Positions 1 to 8,472 of a DNA stretch of 64,000 nt are shown here, piece by piece; position 1 is the stretch's first letter, and every line of letters begins with the position of its first letter. The notes beneath the pieces are model-generated. The model was given only the letters and a program-made list of their open reading frames with translations, did not search any database and was not told the origin of the DNA. This DNA comes from Effusibacillus dendaii (lineage in GTDB: Bacteria > Bacillota > Bacilli > Tumebacillales > Effusibacillaceae). Position numbers and translations under genes: made by a program. The stretch covers positions 472,501 through 536,500 of the forward strand of contig NZ_AP023366.1 of the NCBI RefSeq assembly GCF_015097055.1. The letters are read 5' to 3'.

Positions 1-1
1 G

Positions 2-295
2 GACATGCCAAATGTAAAGATACAGTACGATTTTTACCACATGCAACGGATTCAGGGAGAACTCATTGCTTCCTACCAAACATATAAAGATGCGATAGGA
101 CACATTCAAATTGCCGATAATCCGGGACGACACGAACCGGGTACTGGAGAAATCAACTATCCAAATATTTTCCGTTTTTTGAAAGAGATAGGTTACGAAG
201 GGTATATCGGCTTGGAATATACGCCGAAAGAATCGAGCGATACAAGTTTCAAATGGCTGGCAGATGCGGTAGACTTAGCGCGAAGAGGTGTGTAA
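2..295 (+). CDS. hyi: Hydroxypyruvate isomerase, C-terminal part (cut by window edge)
   Basis: This is the last 97 or so codons of a TIM-barrel sugar-phosphate-isomerase-like protein; the 5' end lies outside the window. The segments YDFYHMQ, HIQIADNPGRHEPGTGEINY and GLEYTP are hallmarks of the Hyi/OtnI family, which interconverts hydroxypyruvate and tartronate semialdehyde; His and Glu residues in these segments bind the metal in family members. The stop codon TAA directly abuts the ATG of the next gene, a tartronate semialdehyde reductase, so the two are translationally coupled and act in consecutive steps of glyoxylate-to-glycerate metabolism. A glyoxylate carboligase gene may lie upstream, but that is inference. 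Confidence 0.85.
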   Translation, partial: DMPNVKIQYDFYHMQRIQGELIASYQTYKDAIGHIQIADNPGRHEPGTGEINYPNIFRFLKEIGYEGYIGLEYTPKESSDTSFKWLADAVDLARRGV

Positions 296-1207
296 ATGAA
301 CAGGAAACGAATTGGGTTTATCGGTCTTGGGGTTATGGGATCCCGTATGACAAGACGGCTGCTTAACGCGGGTTATGAGGTGATCGTCTATAACCGCACC
401 CCGGAAAAAATGGGACCGATTCTACAACAAGGTGCGACTGCCGCATCCGACATCAGTTCACTTGCAAAACAGTCGGATGTGATCTGCACCTGTCTTTCGA
501 TGCCAAGTGATGTGAAGGCCGTCTATGAAGGACCGGATGGAATACTTGCAAACAGCAGACCGCAAACGGTATGCATTGATTTTACAACAGTCGGGATGGA
601 CACCAGCATAGACTTAGCCAACCAGGCAAAAGCCAAACAGATCGATTACTTGGACGCACCTGTCAGCGGCGGACCGGAGGGAGCCGAACAGGGATCGTTG
701 ACGATTATGGTGGGCGGCAACAAGACCGCTTTTGAACAGGTATCGCAGATATTGAATGTGTTGGGTCAAAACATTCAATATCTGGGGGACTCGGGGCTTG
801 GCAGTGTGGCCAAATTGATCAATCAATACTTGGTGGCGGCTCATTCGCTGGCTGCTTCGGAAGCCATGGTGACCGGTGTGGCACTGGGACTTCGCGCCGA
901 GCAGCTATATGATATTTTGCGGACCAGTTACGGAGACAGCCGCATGCTGCGACGCCATATGGAAACGTATGTGCTGCCGCGCAATTTTGAACCGGGCGGG
1001 GCGCTCAAATACGTTCTGAAAGATGTCAATCTAGCAATCGAATTGTTTGCCAAAATCGGTCTGCAGCCGCGCACCGGAAACAGCGCCGTAGAGGTGTTAA
1101 ATCTCGCAGTGGAACAAGGGCTGGCCGATTTGGATATGTCAGCCATCATTCAACCTTTGGAAAAACAATGTGAGGTCGTTGTAAAAAAGCAATCAGGAAA
1201 CGCTTGA
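296..1207 (+). CDS. garR: 2-hydroxy-3-oxopropionate (tartronate semialdehyde) reductase
   Basis: A 303-residue beta-hydroxyacid dehydrogenase, the usual length for GarR/GlxR. It has the N-terminal Rossmann motif GFIGLGVMG (residues 7-15), the substrate loop DAPVSGGPEGAEQGS from residue 120, and the catalytic lysine near residue 173 in GSVAKLIN. It would reduce tartronate semialdehyde to D-glycerate with NAD(P)H. It follows the hydroxypyruvate isomerase gene with no gap, which favours this substrate over 3-hydroxyisobutyrate or 6-phosphogluconate, the alternatives in the family. A rho-independent terminator overlaps its last codons, so it ends its operon. Confidence 0.85.
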   Translation: MNRKRIGFIGLGVMGSRMTRRLLNAGYEVIVYNRTPEKMGPILQQGATAASDISSLAKQSDVICTCLSMPSDVKAVYEGPDGILANSRPQTVCIDFTTVGMDTSIDLANQAKAKQIDYLDAPVSGGPEGAEQGSLTIMVGGNKTAFEQVSQILNVLGQNIQYLGDSGLGSVAKLINQYLVAAHSLAASEAMVTGVALGLRAEQLYDILRTSYGDSRMLRRHMETYVLPRNFEPGGALKYVLKDVNLAIELFAKIGLQPRTGNSAVEVLNLAVEQGLADLDMSAIIQPLEKQCEVVVKKQSGNA

Positions 1208-1229
1208 CGGCGTACCTGATTGCTTTTTT
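1189..1229 (+). terminator. Rho-independent terminator after garR
   Basis: A 9-bp perfect stem (GCAATCAGG at 1189-1197 with CCTGATTGC at 1215-1223) is followed by six T. The left arm lies inside the last codons of garR. An A run before the stem means it could also work leftward. Confidence 0.9.
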
Positions 1230-1352
1230 GCATATCCATATATCGGTACGGGGAAAACGTTGCGAGAGGATTTCGAATGTAGGAAGAAGAAGTAAGCAAG
1301 GCAAAGAAAGAGTTCGCAAAGCAAAAAAGTTTGCAAAAAGGGGGTAATTGAC

Positions 1353-2078
1353 ATGAAAGTTGCTTTGTTTGTGACCTGCCTGGCCGATGTGTTTTTTCCG
1401 GACGTCGGCAAAAGTGTGGTGCAGGTTCTTGAATCACAGGGAGTAGAAGTCGTGTTTCCGCCGGATCAAACCTGTTGCGGACAGGTTACGTTCAACAGCG
1501 GATATTGGGAAGACAGCAAAAAATCGGCTAAACATTTCATCGAAGTATTCGAAAACGAAGAGTATATCATTGCTCCATCCGGCTCCTGCGCCAGTATGAT
1601 CCGGCTGCATTATCCCAAATTGTTCGAAGATGAACCAAACTGGAAAAAAAGGGCGGAACAGGTCGCGGAGCGCGTCTATGAGTTTTCCGAGTTTCTCGTT
1701 CATGTGCTGGGCCTCGAACAGTTACAGGCCTCCTTCCCGGCGAAAGCTACCTACCACCAATCCTGTCATATGGGTCGTGGTTTGGGGTTAATCAACGAAC
1801 CGCTGCAGGTTTTGTCCAAGGTGGAAGGACTGCAAATCGAACCACTCCCGAATCAGGAAGATTGTTGTGGATTTGGCGGCACTTTTTCGGTCAAAATGCC
1901 GGAAATTTCAGTTGCCATGGCGAGTGAAAAAATAAAACATATCAACGAATCCGGAGCCGATTTGGTCATCACGTCTGATTTGGGATGTTTGATGCATATC
2001 GGAGGTTTTGCGAAGCGGCAAGGGAATGGTATTCGCATGCTGCATGTGGCAGAAGTGCTAGCGAATCAAAAGGGGTGA
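1353..2078 (+). CDS. lutA: Lactate utilization protein A (Fe-S oxidoreductase)
   Basis: A 241-residue protein with two cysteine-rich CCG-type domains: QTCCGQVTFNSG near residue 40, HQSCHMGRG near 138 and EDCCGFGG near 170. This is the layout of LutA (YkgE), one of three subunits of the iron-sulfur L-lactate oxidase that turns lactate into pyruvate in the cytoplasm, passing electrons to the respiratory chain. The length matches B. subtilis LutA. It is followed 4 bases later by lutB and then lutC, the canonical order. The start has the strong ribosome site AAAAAGGGGG. No LutR regulator gene is seen in the window. Confidence 0.93.
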   Translation: MKVALFVTCLADVFFPDVGKSVVQVLESQGVEVVFPPDQTCCGQVTFNSGYWEDSKKSAKHFIEVFENEEYIIAPSGSCASMIRLHYPKLFEDEPNWKKRAEQVAERVYEFSEFLVHVLGLEQLQASFPAKATYHQSCHMGRGLGLINEPLQVLSKVEGLQIEPLPNQEDCCGFGGTFSVKMPEISVAMASEKIKHINESGADLVITSDLGCLMHIGGFAKRQGNGIRMLHVAEVLANQKG

Positions 2079-2082
2079 GACG

Positions 2083-3471
2083 ATGTCGATGCCGAATCAA
2101 ACCTTCCGGACAAGAGTATCAGAGGGGTTGCAGGATGCGTACCGACGAAACGTTGTGGGCAAAGTGCAGGATTATTTCCGGGCGATGCGCAATAACATTT
2201 TCGAGGAACTTGGCAATGTAGAGGAATGGCGGGAACGGGCAGCGCAAATCCGATCCCATACGATTGAAAATCTGGACGCCTACCTGGAAATGTTCTCCGA
2301 AAACATTCAAAAAAATGGCGGCCATGTAGCATTTGCCGCTGACGCTGCAGAGGCAAACCGCTATATTCAATCGGTCGCGAAACAACACGAGGTCAAAACG
2401 GTGGTCAAATCCAAATCGATGGTGACGGAAGAAATCCACCTGAACGGCGCGTTGGAGGATATCGGGGTGGAAGTATTCGAAACAGATTTAGGGGAATTTA
2501 TTATACAACTGGACAACGACCGACCGTCACATATTGTCGGACCGGCCATGCACAAATCAAAACAGCAGGTGGCCGAGATTTTTTCAAAAAAAGCGGGCGA
2601 AACTTTGCCGGCCGATGCACAAGAGTTAGGACGGTTTGCCCGGGAATATCTGCGGGACAAATTTTTCAGGGCGGATATGGGAATTACCGGCTGCAATTTC
2701 GGAGTGGCCGAATCCGGTTCGGTTGTGATTGTCAGCAATGAGGGAAATGTCGAAATGACCAGTTCTCTCCCGCGTGTGCATGTGGTGGTGATGGGAATGG
2801 AACGTCTGGTTCCAAGCTGGGAGGAATTGGACGTGTTAATTAGTCTGCTGCCAAGAAGCGCCACCGGGCAAAGAACGATCAGTTACGCAACGGCCATACA
2901 TGGCCCGAAACGGGAAAATGATCTGGATGGACCGGAAGAGTGGCATGTGGTGATTGTTGACAACGGCCGTTCCAAACTACTGGGAACCAAATATCAACAG
3001 GCGTTAAACTGCATCCGTTGCGGGAATTGTTCGAATGTTTGCCCCGTGTACCGGCACATCGGCGGGCATGCTTACGGGGGCGTCTACAACGGTCCAATTG
3101 GCGCAGTCATTACGCCTCTGATGGAAAATTTGCCGGAGTGGAAAGAACTTGCCTTTGCTTCCAGTTTGTGCGGAGCTTGCACCGAAGCCTGTCCAGTCAA
3201 GATTCCGCTCCACGAGTATCTGATTGAACTGCGTCACGATGTGACGGAAACTTCAGAAGATACATGGTCGGAACGAATGGTGGCCCATTTGTTTGGAACG
3301 GCCACTGCCCATCCTTCTTTGTATGAAATGGGGCAAAAAGCAGCCCGGTTGCCCTTTTTGTCATCTGCAGCCGGTCCGATGAAAGCATGGCAGGAGAATC
3401 GGGACTTGCCAGAACCCGCCAAACAGACGTTTCGCGACTGGTGGAGACAGCACAAAGGGGGAGAACGTTGA
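2083..3471 (+). CDS. lutB: Lactate utilization protein B (Fe-S subunit)
   Basis: A 462-residue protein with an N-terminal LUD domain and two ferredoxin-type cluster motifs, CIRCGNCSNVC at about residues 310-320 and CGACTEACPVKIP at about 363-375, then a C-terminal LutB-specific domain. It is the electron-transferring subunit of the LutABC lactate oxidation complex. The start ATG at 2083 is 4 bases after the lutA stop. Its TGA overlaps the ATG of lutC by one base (TGATG), so translation is coupled. No lesions are seen. Confidence 0.93.
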   Translation: MSMPNQTFRTRVSEGLQDAYRRNVVGKVQDYFRAMRNNIFEELGNVEEWRERAAQIRSHTIENLDAYLEMFSENIQKNGGHVAFAADAAEANRYIQSVAKQHEVKTVVKSKSMVTEEIHLNGALEDIGVEVFETDLGEFIIQLDNDRPSHIVGPAMHKSKQQVAEIFSKKAGETLPADAQELGRFAREYLRDKFFRADMGITGCNFGVAESGSVVIVSNEGNVEMTSSLPRVHVVVMGMERLVPSWEELDVLISLLPRSATGQRTISYATAIHGPKRENDLDGPEEWHVVIVDNGRSKLLGTKYQQALNCIRCGNCSNVCPVYRHIGGHAYGGVYNGPIGAVITPLMENLPEWKELAFASSLCGACTEACPVKIPLHEYLIELRHDVTETSEDTWSERMVAHLFGTATAHPSLYEMGQKAARLPFLSSAAGPMKAWQENRDLPEPAKQTFRDWWRQHKGGER

Positions 3472-4166
3472 TGGAACAGCCGCAATTTCTCGATCAAGTA
3501 GCAGCCCGGTTGGGACGGCCCAGACGTCATGCAAGCCAAATTGTGAAACTAAATTATCGGACGAATCCTTGGGATTCCTATTGTGAAGGGAAAACGGCAG
3601 ATGATTTTTGCCGGATTTTTCAGGAGGCGTTGACATCCCAATCTGCCAAAGTGATCGTAGTAACCGACCGCAACCAAATGTATGAGGAGCTGCAAACAGT
3701 TCTTGAAAAAGGAGCTGTCAAGCGAGTGGCCATATGGGACGATCCGCGACTGAACGACCTGCAGTTAGAATCGTTTTTCGCGGAGCAGGGAATTGCATGC
3801 ACCCGTTGGTCAGGAGAAAACGACCAACGTCAGTTGACGATGCAGGTGGAAGCTTCGCAATTGGGTATTACATGGGCAGATGCCGCTTGTGCGGAAACAG
3901 GCACGATCGTTTTGCAGAACCGTGCCGGAAAAGGACGCCTTGTCAGCCTTCTGCCGCAAACCCATCTGGTTTTTGTGAAAAAGGAGCAAATTCATGCAAG
4001 GTGGTCCGGGATTATGCAGGAAATGCATCGCATGACGGAAACAAACACGCTGCCGTCGTACACCAATTTTATCTCCGGTCCCACCACGAGTGCCGATATT
4101 GCCCTCGAAATTGTGAAAGGTGTGCACGGCCCGAAACATCTTGTGGTGATGGTTGTTGATTTTTAA
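3471..4166 (+). CDS. lutC: Lactate utilization protein C (LUD domain)
   Basis: A 231-residue LUD-domain (DUF162) protein, the third LutABC component. The conserved stretch ITWADAACAETGTIV and the following LLPQTHLVFV are typical of LutC. In-frame codons continue upstream, but the start at 3471 is preferred because it carries the site AAAGGGGGAGAACGTTG and overlaps the lutB stop by one base. The aldo/keto reductase gene follows after 17 bases and may share the transcript. Lactate is the established substrate in Bacillus; here it is inferred from the three-gene order. Confidence 0.92.
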   Translation: MEQPQFLDQVAARLGRPRRHASQIVKLNYRTNPWDSYCEGKTADDFCRIFQEALTSQSAKVIVVTDRNQMYEELQTVLEKGAVKRVAIWDDPRLNDLQLESFFAEQGIACTRWSGENDQRQLTMQVEASQLGITWADAACAETGTIVLQNRAGKGRLVSLLPQTHLVFVKKEQIHARWSGIMQEMHRMTETNTLPSYTNFISGPTTSADIALEIVKGVHGPKHLVVMVVDF

Positions 4167-4183
4167 AAGGGGGGAAGAAACGG

Positions 4184-5170
4184 ATGAATTATAAAAAATT
4201 GGGCAGAACGGGATTGCAGGTATCCACATTATGCCTGGGAACCATGAGTTTTGGCAGGTGGATTGATGAAAAAACGTCAAATGCAATTTTGCAGCAAGCG
4301 CTTGAACATGGGATTAACTTTATCGATACCGCGAATTTCTATGGAAAAGGGCAAGATGCAGAGCAGCCCGTTGGTACCGGCGAGTGCGAAGAGATTTTAG
4401 GCCGCGCCTTAAAAGGTCGCAGGCACGATGTCGTACTGGCAACCAAAGTAGGATTGGCGATGGGGTATGGTCCCAACCAATCCGGTTTGTCGCGGGTTCA
4501 TATCATGCATCAGGCGGAAGAGTCGCTGCGCCGTTTGCAGACCGATTATATCGACCTTTATCAGGTGCATCGTTTTGACCCCCGCACACCGCTGGAAGAA
4601 ACCCTGCGGGCGCTGGACGATTTGGTCCGTCAAGGGAAGGTCCGATATATCGGCTGTTCCAACTTTGCCGCCTGGCAAATCGCAAAATCCTATGCGATCA
4701 GTGAAACACGTAATCTCGAAAAATTTGTATCGGTCCAACCCCAGTACAGTTTATTGGTGAGAGATATTGAGGCGGAGCTGCTTCCCTTTTGCCAGTCTGA
4801 AAATGTCGGTGTGATCGTGTACAGTCCGATGGCACGCGGCATGTTATCAGGAAAATACAAAAGCTCAGATGATGTGCCGGAGGAAAGCCGCGCGTTTCAC
4901 GGTGAACGAAACCTGTATAAGCTGTTTACCCCTAACAACTTCAGGTTAGTGGAGCGGCTGCGTCCTGTTGCGGAGGAAAGTGGGCTCACAGTGGCCCAGT
5001 TTGCCCTTGCCTGGGTACTCAGCAACCCACAGATCACTTCCGCAATCGTAGGCGCTACCAAAACCGGACATGTATCGTCTGCCGTTGAAGCAGGTCAGTA
5101 CACCTTTTCCAACGAATTAAAAGAGAAGGTAAATCAGGTCTTACACGACCACACAGGAGGAAAGGAATAA
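4184..5170 (+). CDS. Aldo/keto reductase
   Basis: A 328-residue NADPH-dependent aldo/keto reductase with a (beta/alpha)8 barrel. The catalytic tetrad is visible as Asp48 (FIDTANFYG), Tyr53, Lys88 (LATKVG) and His129 (YQVHRFDP). The C-terminal SNPQITSAIVGATK stretch is the cofactor-binding region. Length and motifs fit the YajO/YccK-type or potassium-channel-beta-like subgroup. It lies 17 bases after lutC with the site AAAAGGGGGG. The physiological carbonyl substrate cannot be told; location suggests detoxification or reduction of a small 2-oxo aldehyde. Confidence 0.85.
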   Translation: MNYKKLGRTGLQVSTLCLGTMSFGRWIDEKTSNAILQQALEHGINFIDTANFYGKGQDAEQPVGTGECEEILGRALKGRRHDVVLATKVGLAMGYGPNQSGLSRVHIMHQAEESLRRLQTDYIDLYQVHRFDPRTPLEETLRALDDLVRQGKVRYIGCSNFAAWQIAKSYAISETRNLEKFVSVQPQYSLLVRDIEAELLPFCQSENVGVIVYSPMARGMLSGKYKSSDDVPEESRAFHGERNLYKLFTPNNFRLVERLRPVAEESGLTVAQFALAWVLSNPQITSAIVGATKTGHVSSAVEAGQYTFSNELKEKVNQVLHDHTGGKE

Positions 5171-5172
5171 AC

Positions 5173-6084
5173 ATGTCCACAAACAGGATACGAGCCAAAA
5201 TGGCAGCCAGTTTTACGGCAGGCGTGTTGTTAACCATTGGCGGAGTTGCTTTCGCTGATCATATAGAGGCTGTTTCTGGCGCGTACAAATTTGTAGTGAA
5301 CGGGATCGATAAAACACCGCCCGACTACTCGAACTCATCATTCCAGCAAAACTCACCCGTTTCACTTGCCTATAACGGGAGAGCGTATGTATCCATTCGG
5401 TTCCTTTCCAAACTGCTGGGACTTCCGGTTGATTATGACGAAAGCAATCAGGCTATCCAGATTGGCAGCCGTACGATCGCCGCAAGCGGCCCTTTGCAAA
5501 ATGTAACCATTCAGAAGATCGATTGGCAATCCGAAGATTCCCGGCTGAAAATCTCTTATCCTCACATCAATGGATTGCCCGATCAGCAGGTACAGGATAA
5601 AATCAACGCGTTGTTGAAACAACAGGCGCAATATACCCAGAACGACCCGAATCTGGTTGACTATACGGCCAATTACGAAGTCAAATTGCAAAAAGGAAAT
5701 TTGGTCACGTTCCTGTTTAACAGCTATGTGTACACCGGGGGCGCGCACGGCATGCCGGACCGGAAAGCGGTAATGGTCAATCTGGAAACAGGAGAGACCT
5801 ATCAAATGAAAGATCTGTTTCAAGAAAACAGCGAGTATCTGAAGGTGCTCAGCGATTTGGTCCGGGCGAAAGATACGGACCACCGCCTGGATATTTTCAA
5901 GCCGTTTCCGGGTGTCACGGAACAAGACGGTTTTTATGTGACAGACGACGGTGTGGTGGTATATTTCTATCCTTATGAGCACACTCCGTATGCGTATGGG
6001 TTTCCGGAATATAAAATCTCATTTGATGAATTAAAAAATATCATCGACACACAAGGCTCTCTCTGGAAATCCTTTAATCCGTAA
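5173..6084 (+). CDS. Secreted protein with stalk domain and DUF3298
   Basis: A 303-residue exported protein. Residues 1-29 form a signal peptide ending at VAFADH. Residues about 38-98 resemble a copper-amine-oxidase-like N-terminal (stalk) domain, with the typical RAYVSIRFLSKLLGLPV. The rest matches the DUF4163/DUF3298 pair seen in RsiV and PdaC: YTGGAHGMPD and the C-terminal YFYPYEHTPYAYGF are characteristic. In RsiV this fold binds lysozyme; here no sigma-factor gene is adjacent and no transmembrane anchor follows, so it is probably a wall-associated binding protein. It starts 2 bases after the aldo/keto reductase stop with AGGAGGAAAGG. Its 3' end overlaps the convergent phosphatase gene by 11 bases. 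Confidence 0.75.
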   Translation: MSTNRIRAKMAASFTAGVLLTIGGVAFADHIEAVSGAYKFVVNGIDKTPPDYSNSSFQQNSPVSLAYNGRAYVSIRFLSKLLGLPVDYDESNQAIQIGSRTIAASGPLQNVTIQKIDWQSEDSRLKISYPHINGLPDQQVQDKINALLKQQAQYTQNDPNLVDYTANYEVKLQKGNLVTFLFNSYVYTGGAHGMPDRKAVMVNLETGETYQMKDLFQENSEYLKVLSDLVRAKDTDHRLDIFKPFPGVTEQDGFYVTDDGVVVYFYPYEHTPYAYGFPEYKISFDELKNIIDTQGSLWKSFNP

Positions 6085-6715
6085 CAACAGGCACAAAAAT
6101 CTTCTCGTACTGATACTCGCCCTGTTGTTCCTGCACGGCGATTACAGATGCGTTTTCGACAGGTTGAAAGCCCTCCAGTTGTTCGACCGGCCAATTCATC
6201 AAAAAGGCCAGCATCGTTTGAATAAAAGCGGCATGGGTTACGACAACCATATTTTCATAACGTTGTCGCTGGATAAGAGGATTTACAACGGTATGCATGA
6301 ACATAGCAGAGCGAAGATACACATCCGCCAGCGATTCCCCGTTTTGATACCGAAAATAAAAAGGACCTGCCGCTTTAAACTCTCTTTTTGCCTCCGGTGT
6401 GCGGTTGTTGAAATCGTATAAATTTCCCAGTTCCCATTCGCGAAGCAGTGGATTTTCAAAGAATGGGGTAGATTCCGGCAGCAGTGCGTGAATCGCTCTG
6501 GCTGTCTGCATCGTGCGCCGATAAGGCGATACATATAATACGGTGCTTCCTTGCAGAAGATCTTTTAAAAATCGGGCGGTCAACTGCGCCTGTTTGACTC
6601 CCAATTCGGTAAGGCTATGCTTGGAATCGTGAATTTCCGCCATTCGAAAACGATCCACATTATGCTCAGATTCACCATGACGAACCAGATAAAGTTTCAA
6701 CTGGGTTTCCTCCAA
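6074..6715 (-). CDS. Histidine phosphatase family protein
   Basis: A 213-residue phosphoglycerate-mutase-like phosphatase. The phosphorylated histidine is His13 in LYLVRHGESEHN, the conserved arginine and glutamate lie in YVSPYRRTMQTA and LLREWELG, and the second histidine is in VVVTHAAFIQ. These mark a broad-specificity phosphatase rather than a glycolytic mutase. The gene is convergent with the upstream secreted protein, overlapping by 11 bases. Substrate unknown. Confidence 0.85.
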   Translation of the reverse strand: MEETQLKLYLVRHGESEHNVDRFRMAEIHDSKHSLTELGVKQAQLTARFLKDLLQGSTVLYVSPYRRTMQTARAIHALLPESTPFFENPLLREWELGNLYDFNNRTPEAKREFKAAGPFYFRYQNGESLADVYLRSAMFMHTVVNPLIQRQRYENMVVVTHAAFIQTMLAFLMNWPVEQLEGFQPVENASVIAVQEQQGEYQYEKIFVPVVTD

Positions 6716-6888
6716 AGTCGTGAATTTTCAAACACATCTCTCTGATCATACCATTTTCTCCCGTAAAAGCGTAAGGGGGAGTTGCTTTGGTAGAAAATAG
6801 AATCCAGAAGCAAAATGTGTTGAAGAATGTCGGAATTTAAAATATAATTTTTAAAAGGGAAAGACCCGAGAAAGGGTTGGGTGGTAGA

Positions 6889-7581
6889 ATGCTAATATCG
6901 AAAATAAAAGACATTGGCAAAGTAACTTCTCTCATCAAAAAAGATCAGACGAATTCCAATAAACCAGATGACGGTTCCGACTATGAGGAGATAAACACCC
7001 AATTATTGACGGATGCAGTCGCTACCAAATGCTTTGAGTCGTTTATGGAATTGCTGCAATCCCGGCAGGAAATCGCCAACCAATTGCGGGGAACGGAACA
7101 GCAATTTTACGATTCGGAAGAACATGTTCGCAATCTTACAAACGAAAAAGAGTATTTACTGGAGAAAATCGGAAATCTCGAAACAGAAGTGGAACGGTTG
7201 AAAGAACAACTGCTGACCAGCAAAATCCGAAACGATCAACTGAACGATGAATTCCAAGAGTTTCGGGAGGACAGCGCAAGCAAATATCAGCAATTGCAAA
7301 ATGTATTGCGCGAACAAGAATTGGCTAACAAACAGTTGATGGTGGATCTGAACCGGGTGCGATCGGAGAGCCAGCATCGAATTGATCAGTTGGAAAGCAA
7401 ATTGCGGGAAGAACGTACAAAAAACAACCACCTGCAGGAACAATACAACCAGGTGGTCAAAGAGAATGCAAGCCTCATCGAAACGATCAACGACTTTGCG
7501 CAACGGGCGGCCGCCTTTTCACATTTTCCTTTGGAAATCAAGCAATCTATCGACAAAAACAAAAATCCCAAATCATCCTAA
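6889..7581 (+). CDS. Coiled-coil protein of unknown function
   Basis: A protein of about 230 residues. Residues from about 60 to 210 are a long, charged heptad-rich helix (for example EKIGNLETEVERLKEQL), predicted coiled coil, without signal peptide or membrane segment. The C-terminus is short and basic. An upstream TTG at 6877 is also in frame, but ATG 6889 has better-spaced ribosome sites (AAAGGG and GGTGG). No family was recognised; it could be a scaffold or cell-division-associated protein. A terminator follows. Confidence 0.6.
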   Translation: MLISKIKDIGKVTSLIKKDQTNSNKPDDGSDYEEINTQLLTDAVATKCFESFMELLQSRQEIANQLRGTEQQFYDSEEHVRNLTNEKEYLLEKIGNLETEVERLKEQLLTSKIRNDQLNDEFQEFREDSASKYQQLQNVLREQELANKQLMVDLNRVRSESQHRIDQLESKLREERTKNNHLQEQYNQVVKENASLIETINDFAQRAAAFSHFPLEIKQSIDKNKNPKSS

Positions 7582-7618
7582 CTTGTACATGTATGATTCG
7601 ATTCAAGAGGACAAGCTC

Positions 7619-7650
7619 ACCGACTCCAGGAAGGGTCGGTTTTGTTTTGT
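7619..7650 (+). terminator. Rho-independent terminator
   Basis: Stem ACCGAC (7619-7624) with GTCGGT (7635-7640), then TTTGTTTTGTTT. It ends the coiled-coil gene transcript. Confidence 0.7.
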
Positions 7651-7722
7651 TTCTAGCGAATTTTCAAAACTCTTGTTATGATTAAACTAGTCGCAATCTT
7701 TAGGCGGGCAAGGAGGAACCGT

Positions 7723-8460
7723 ATGAAAATCATTGATTTGACGAGAGTCATTCAGGAAGGAATGGCGCAACATCCGGCGCATGGCAAGTCGCCTGTATTT
7801 TTGTCGGGAACACGCAGTCACGACTTTTGGAAACGGTTGGAATATCCCAATCCATATGATCCTGACGATTGCGTATCCTTCCAAAACGAACAGATTATTG
7901 TATGCGGTCATACAGGAACTCACATGGATTCCTGCTTTCATGCGGATCCTGAAAGCGGTTACACGATTGACCGCATGCCGCTTGAATGCGGGTTTGGGAA
8001 CGCGATCTGGCTCGATGTTTCCCATAAATTCAAACCGAAAGGACAGATTTCCGCAAAAGATTTGCAAGAGGCGGAATTTCGTTCCGGCGCTTCCATTCTT
8101 CCGAACGATATCGTGTTGATTCATACGGGCTGGTCTTCCGTTACAGATCCGGCGGAGTACTCGACCCATTTTATGGGACTGGCGAAAGACGCCGGTGAAT
8201 GGCTGCGTGAGAAAAAAGTCAGGACGGTCGGGATTGATTCCTGCAATCTGGATGCACATGATATGGCGCATCCGGTGCATATGAATTTTTTGCGGCCGCG
8301 TTCCCTTGGACTCGATAACTCCGATTTTATCGCCATCATTGAAAATCTTGTGCATATCGACCAAATTCCGAAAGCCCGATTCCTGTTTTCCGGTGCTCCG
8401 ATTCCGTATCTGGGAGCGACAGGAGGACAGATCCGGGCGATGGCAATCATCGAATCATAA
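7723..8460 (+). CDS. Cyclase family protein (kynurenine formamidase-like hydrolase)
   Basis: A 245-residue metal-dependent hydrolase of the cyclase family (PF04199), which includes kynurenine formamidase and isatin hydrolase. The metal motif HTGTHMDSCFH starts at His63, with Asp69 and His73, and a later SCNLDAHDMAHPVH supplies further conserved residues. The start at 7723 is chosen for AAGGAGG six bases upstream; earlier in-frame codons lack a site. It is 12 bases from the acetoacetyl-CoA synthetase gene and likely cotranscribed with it, which hints at hydrolysis of a cyclic amide or ester that feeds acetoacetate. The exact substrate is not determinable. Confidence 0.82.
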   Translation: MKIIDLTRVIQEGMAQHPAHGKSPVFLSGTRSHDFWKRLEYPNPYDPDDCVSFQNEQIIVCGHTGTHMDSCFHADPESGYTIDRMPLECGFGNAIWLDVSHKFKPKGQISAKDLQEAEFRSGASILPNDIVLIHTGWSSVTDPAEYSTHFMGLAKDAGEWLREKKVRTVGIDSCNLDAHDMAHPVHMNFLRPRSLGLDNSDFIAIIENLVHIDQIPKARFLFSGAPIPYLGATGGQIRAMAIIES

Positions 8461-8472
8461 TGAGGTGATCAA

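Noticed and set aside
1208-1352. Catabolite-responsive (CcpA) or LutR operator before lutA
   Set aside because: Repeats of GCAAA/TTTGC occur (1314-1337), but no convincing match to the CRE consensus or a known LutR site was found.
5362-5982. Minus-strand open frame of 206 codons
   Set aside because: Opposite the DUF3298 gene; no ribosome site and no domain pattern.
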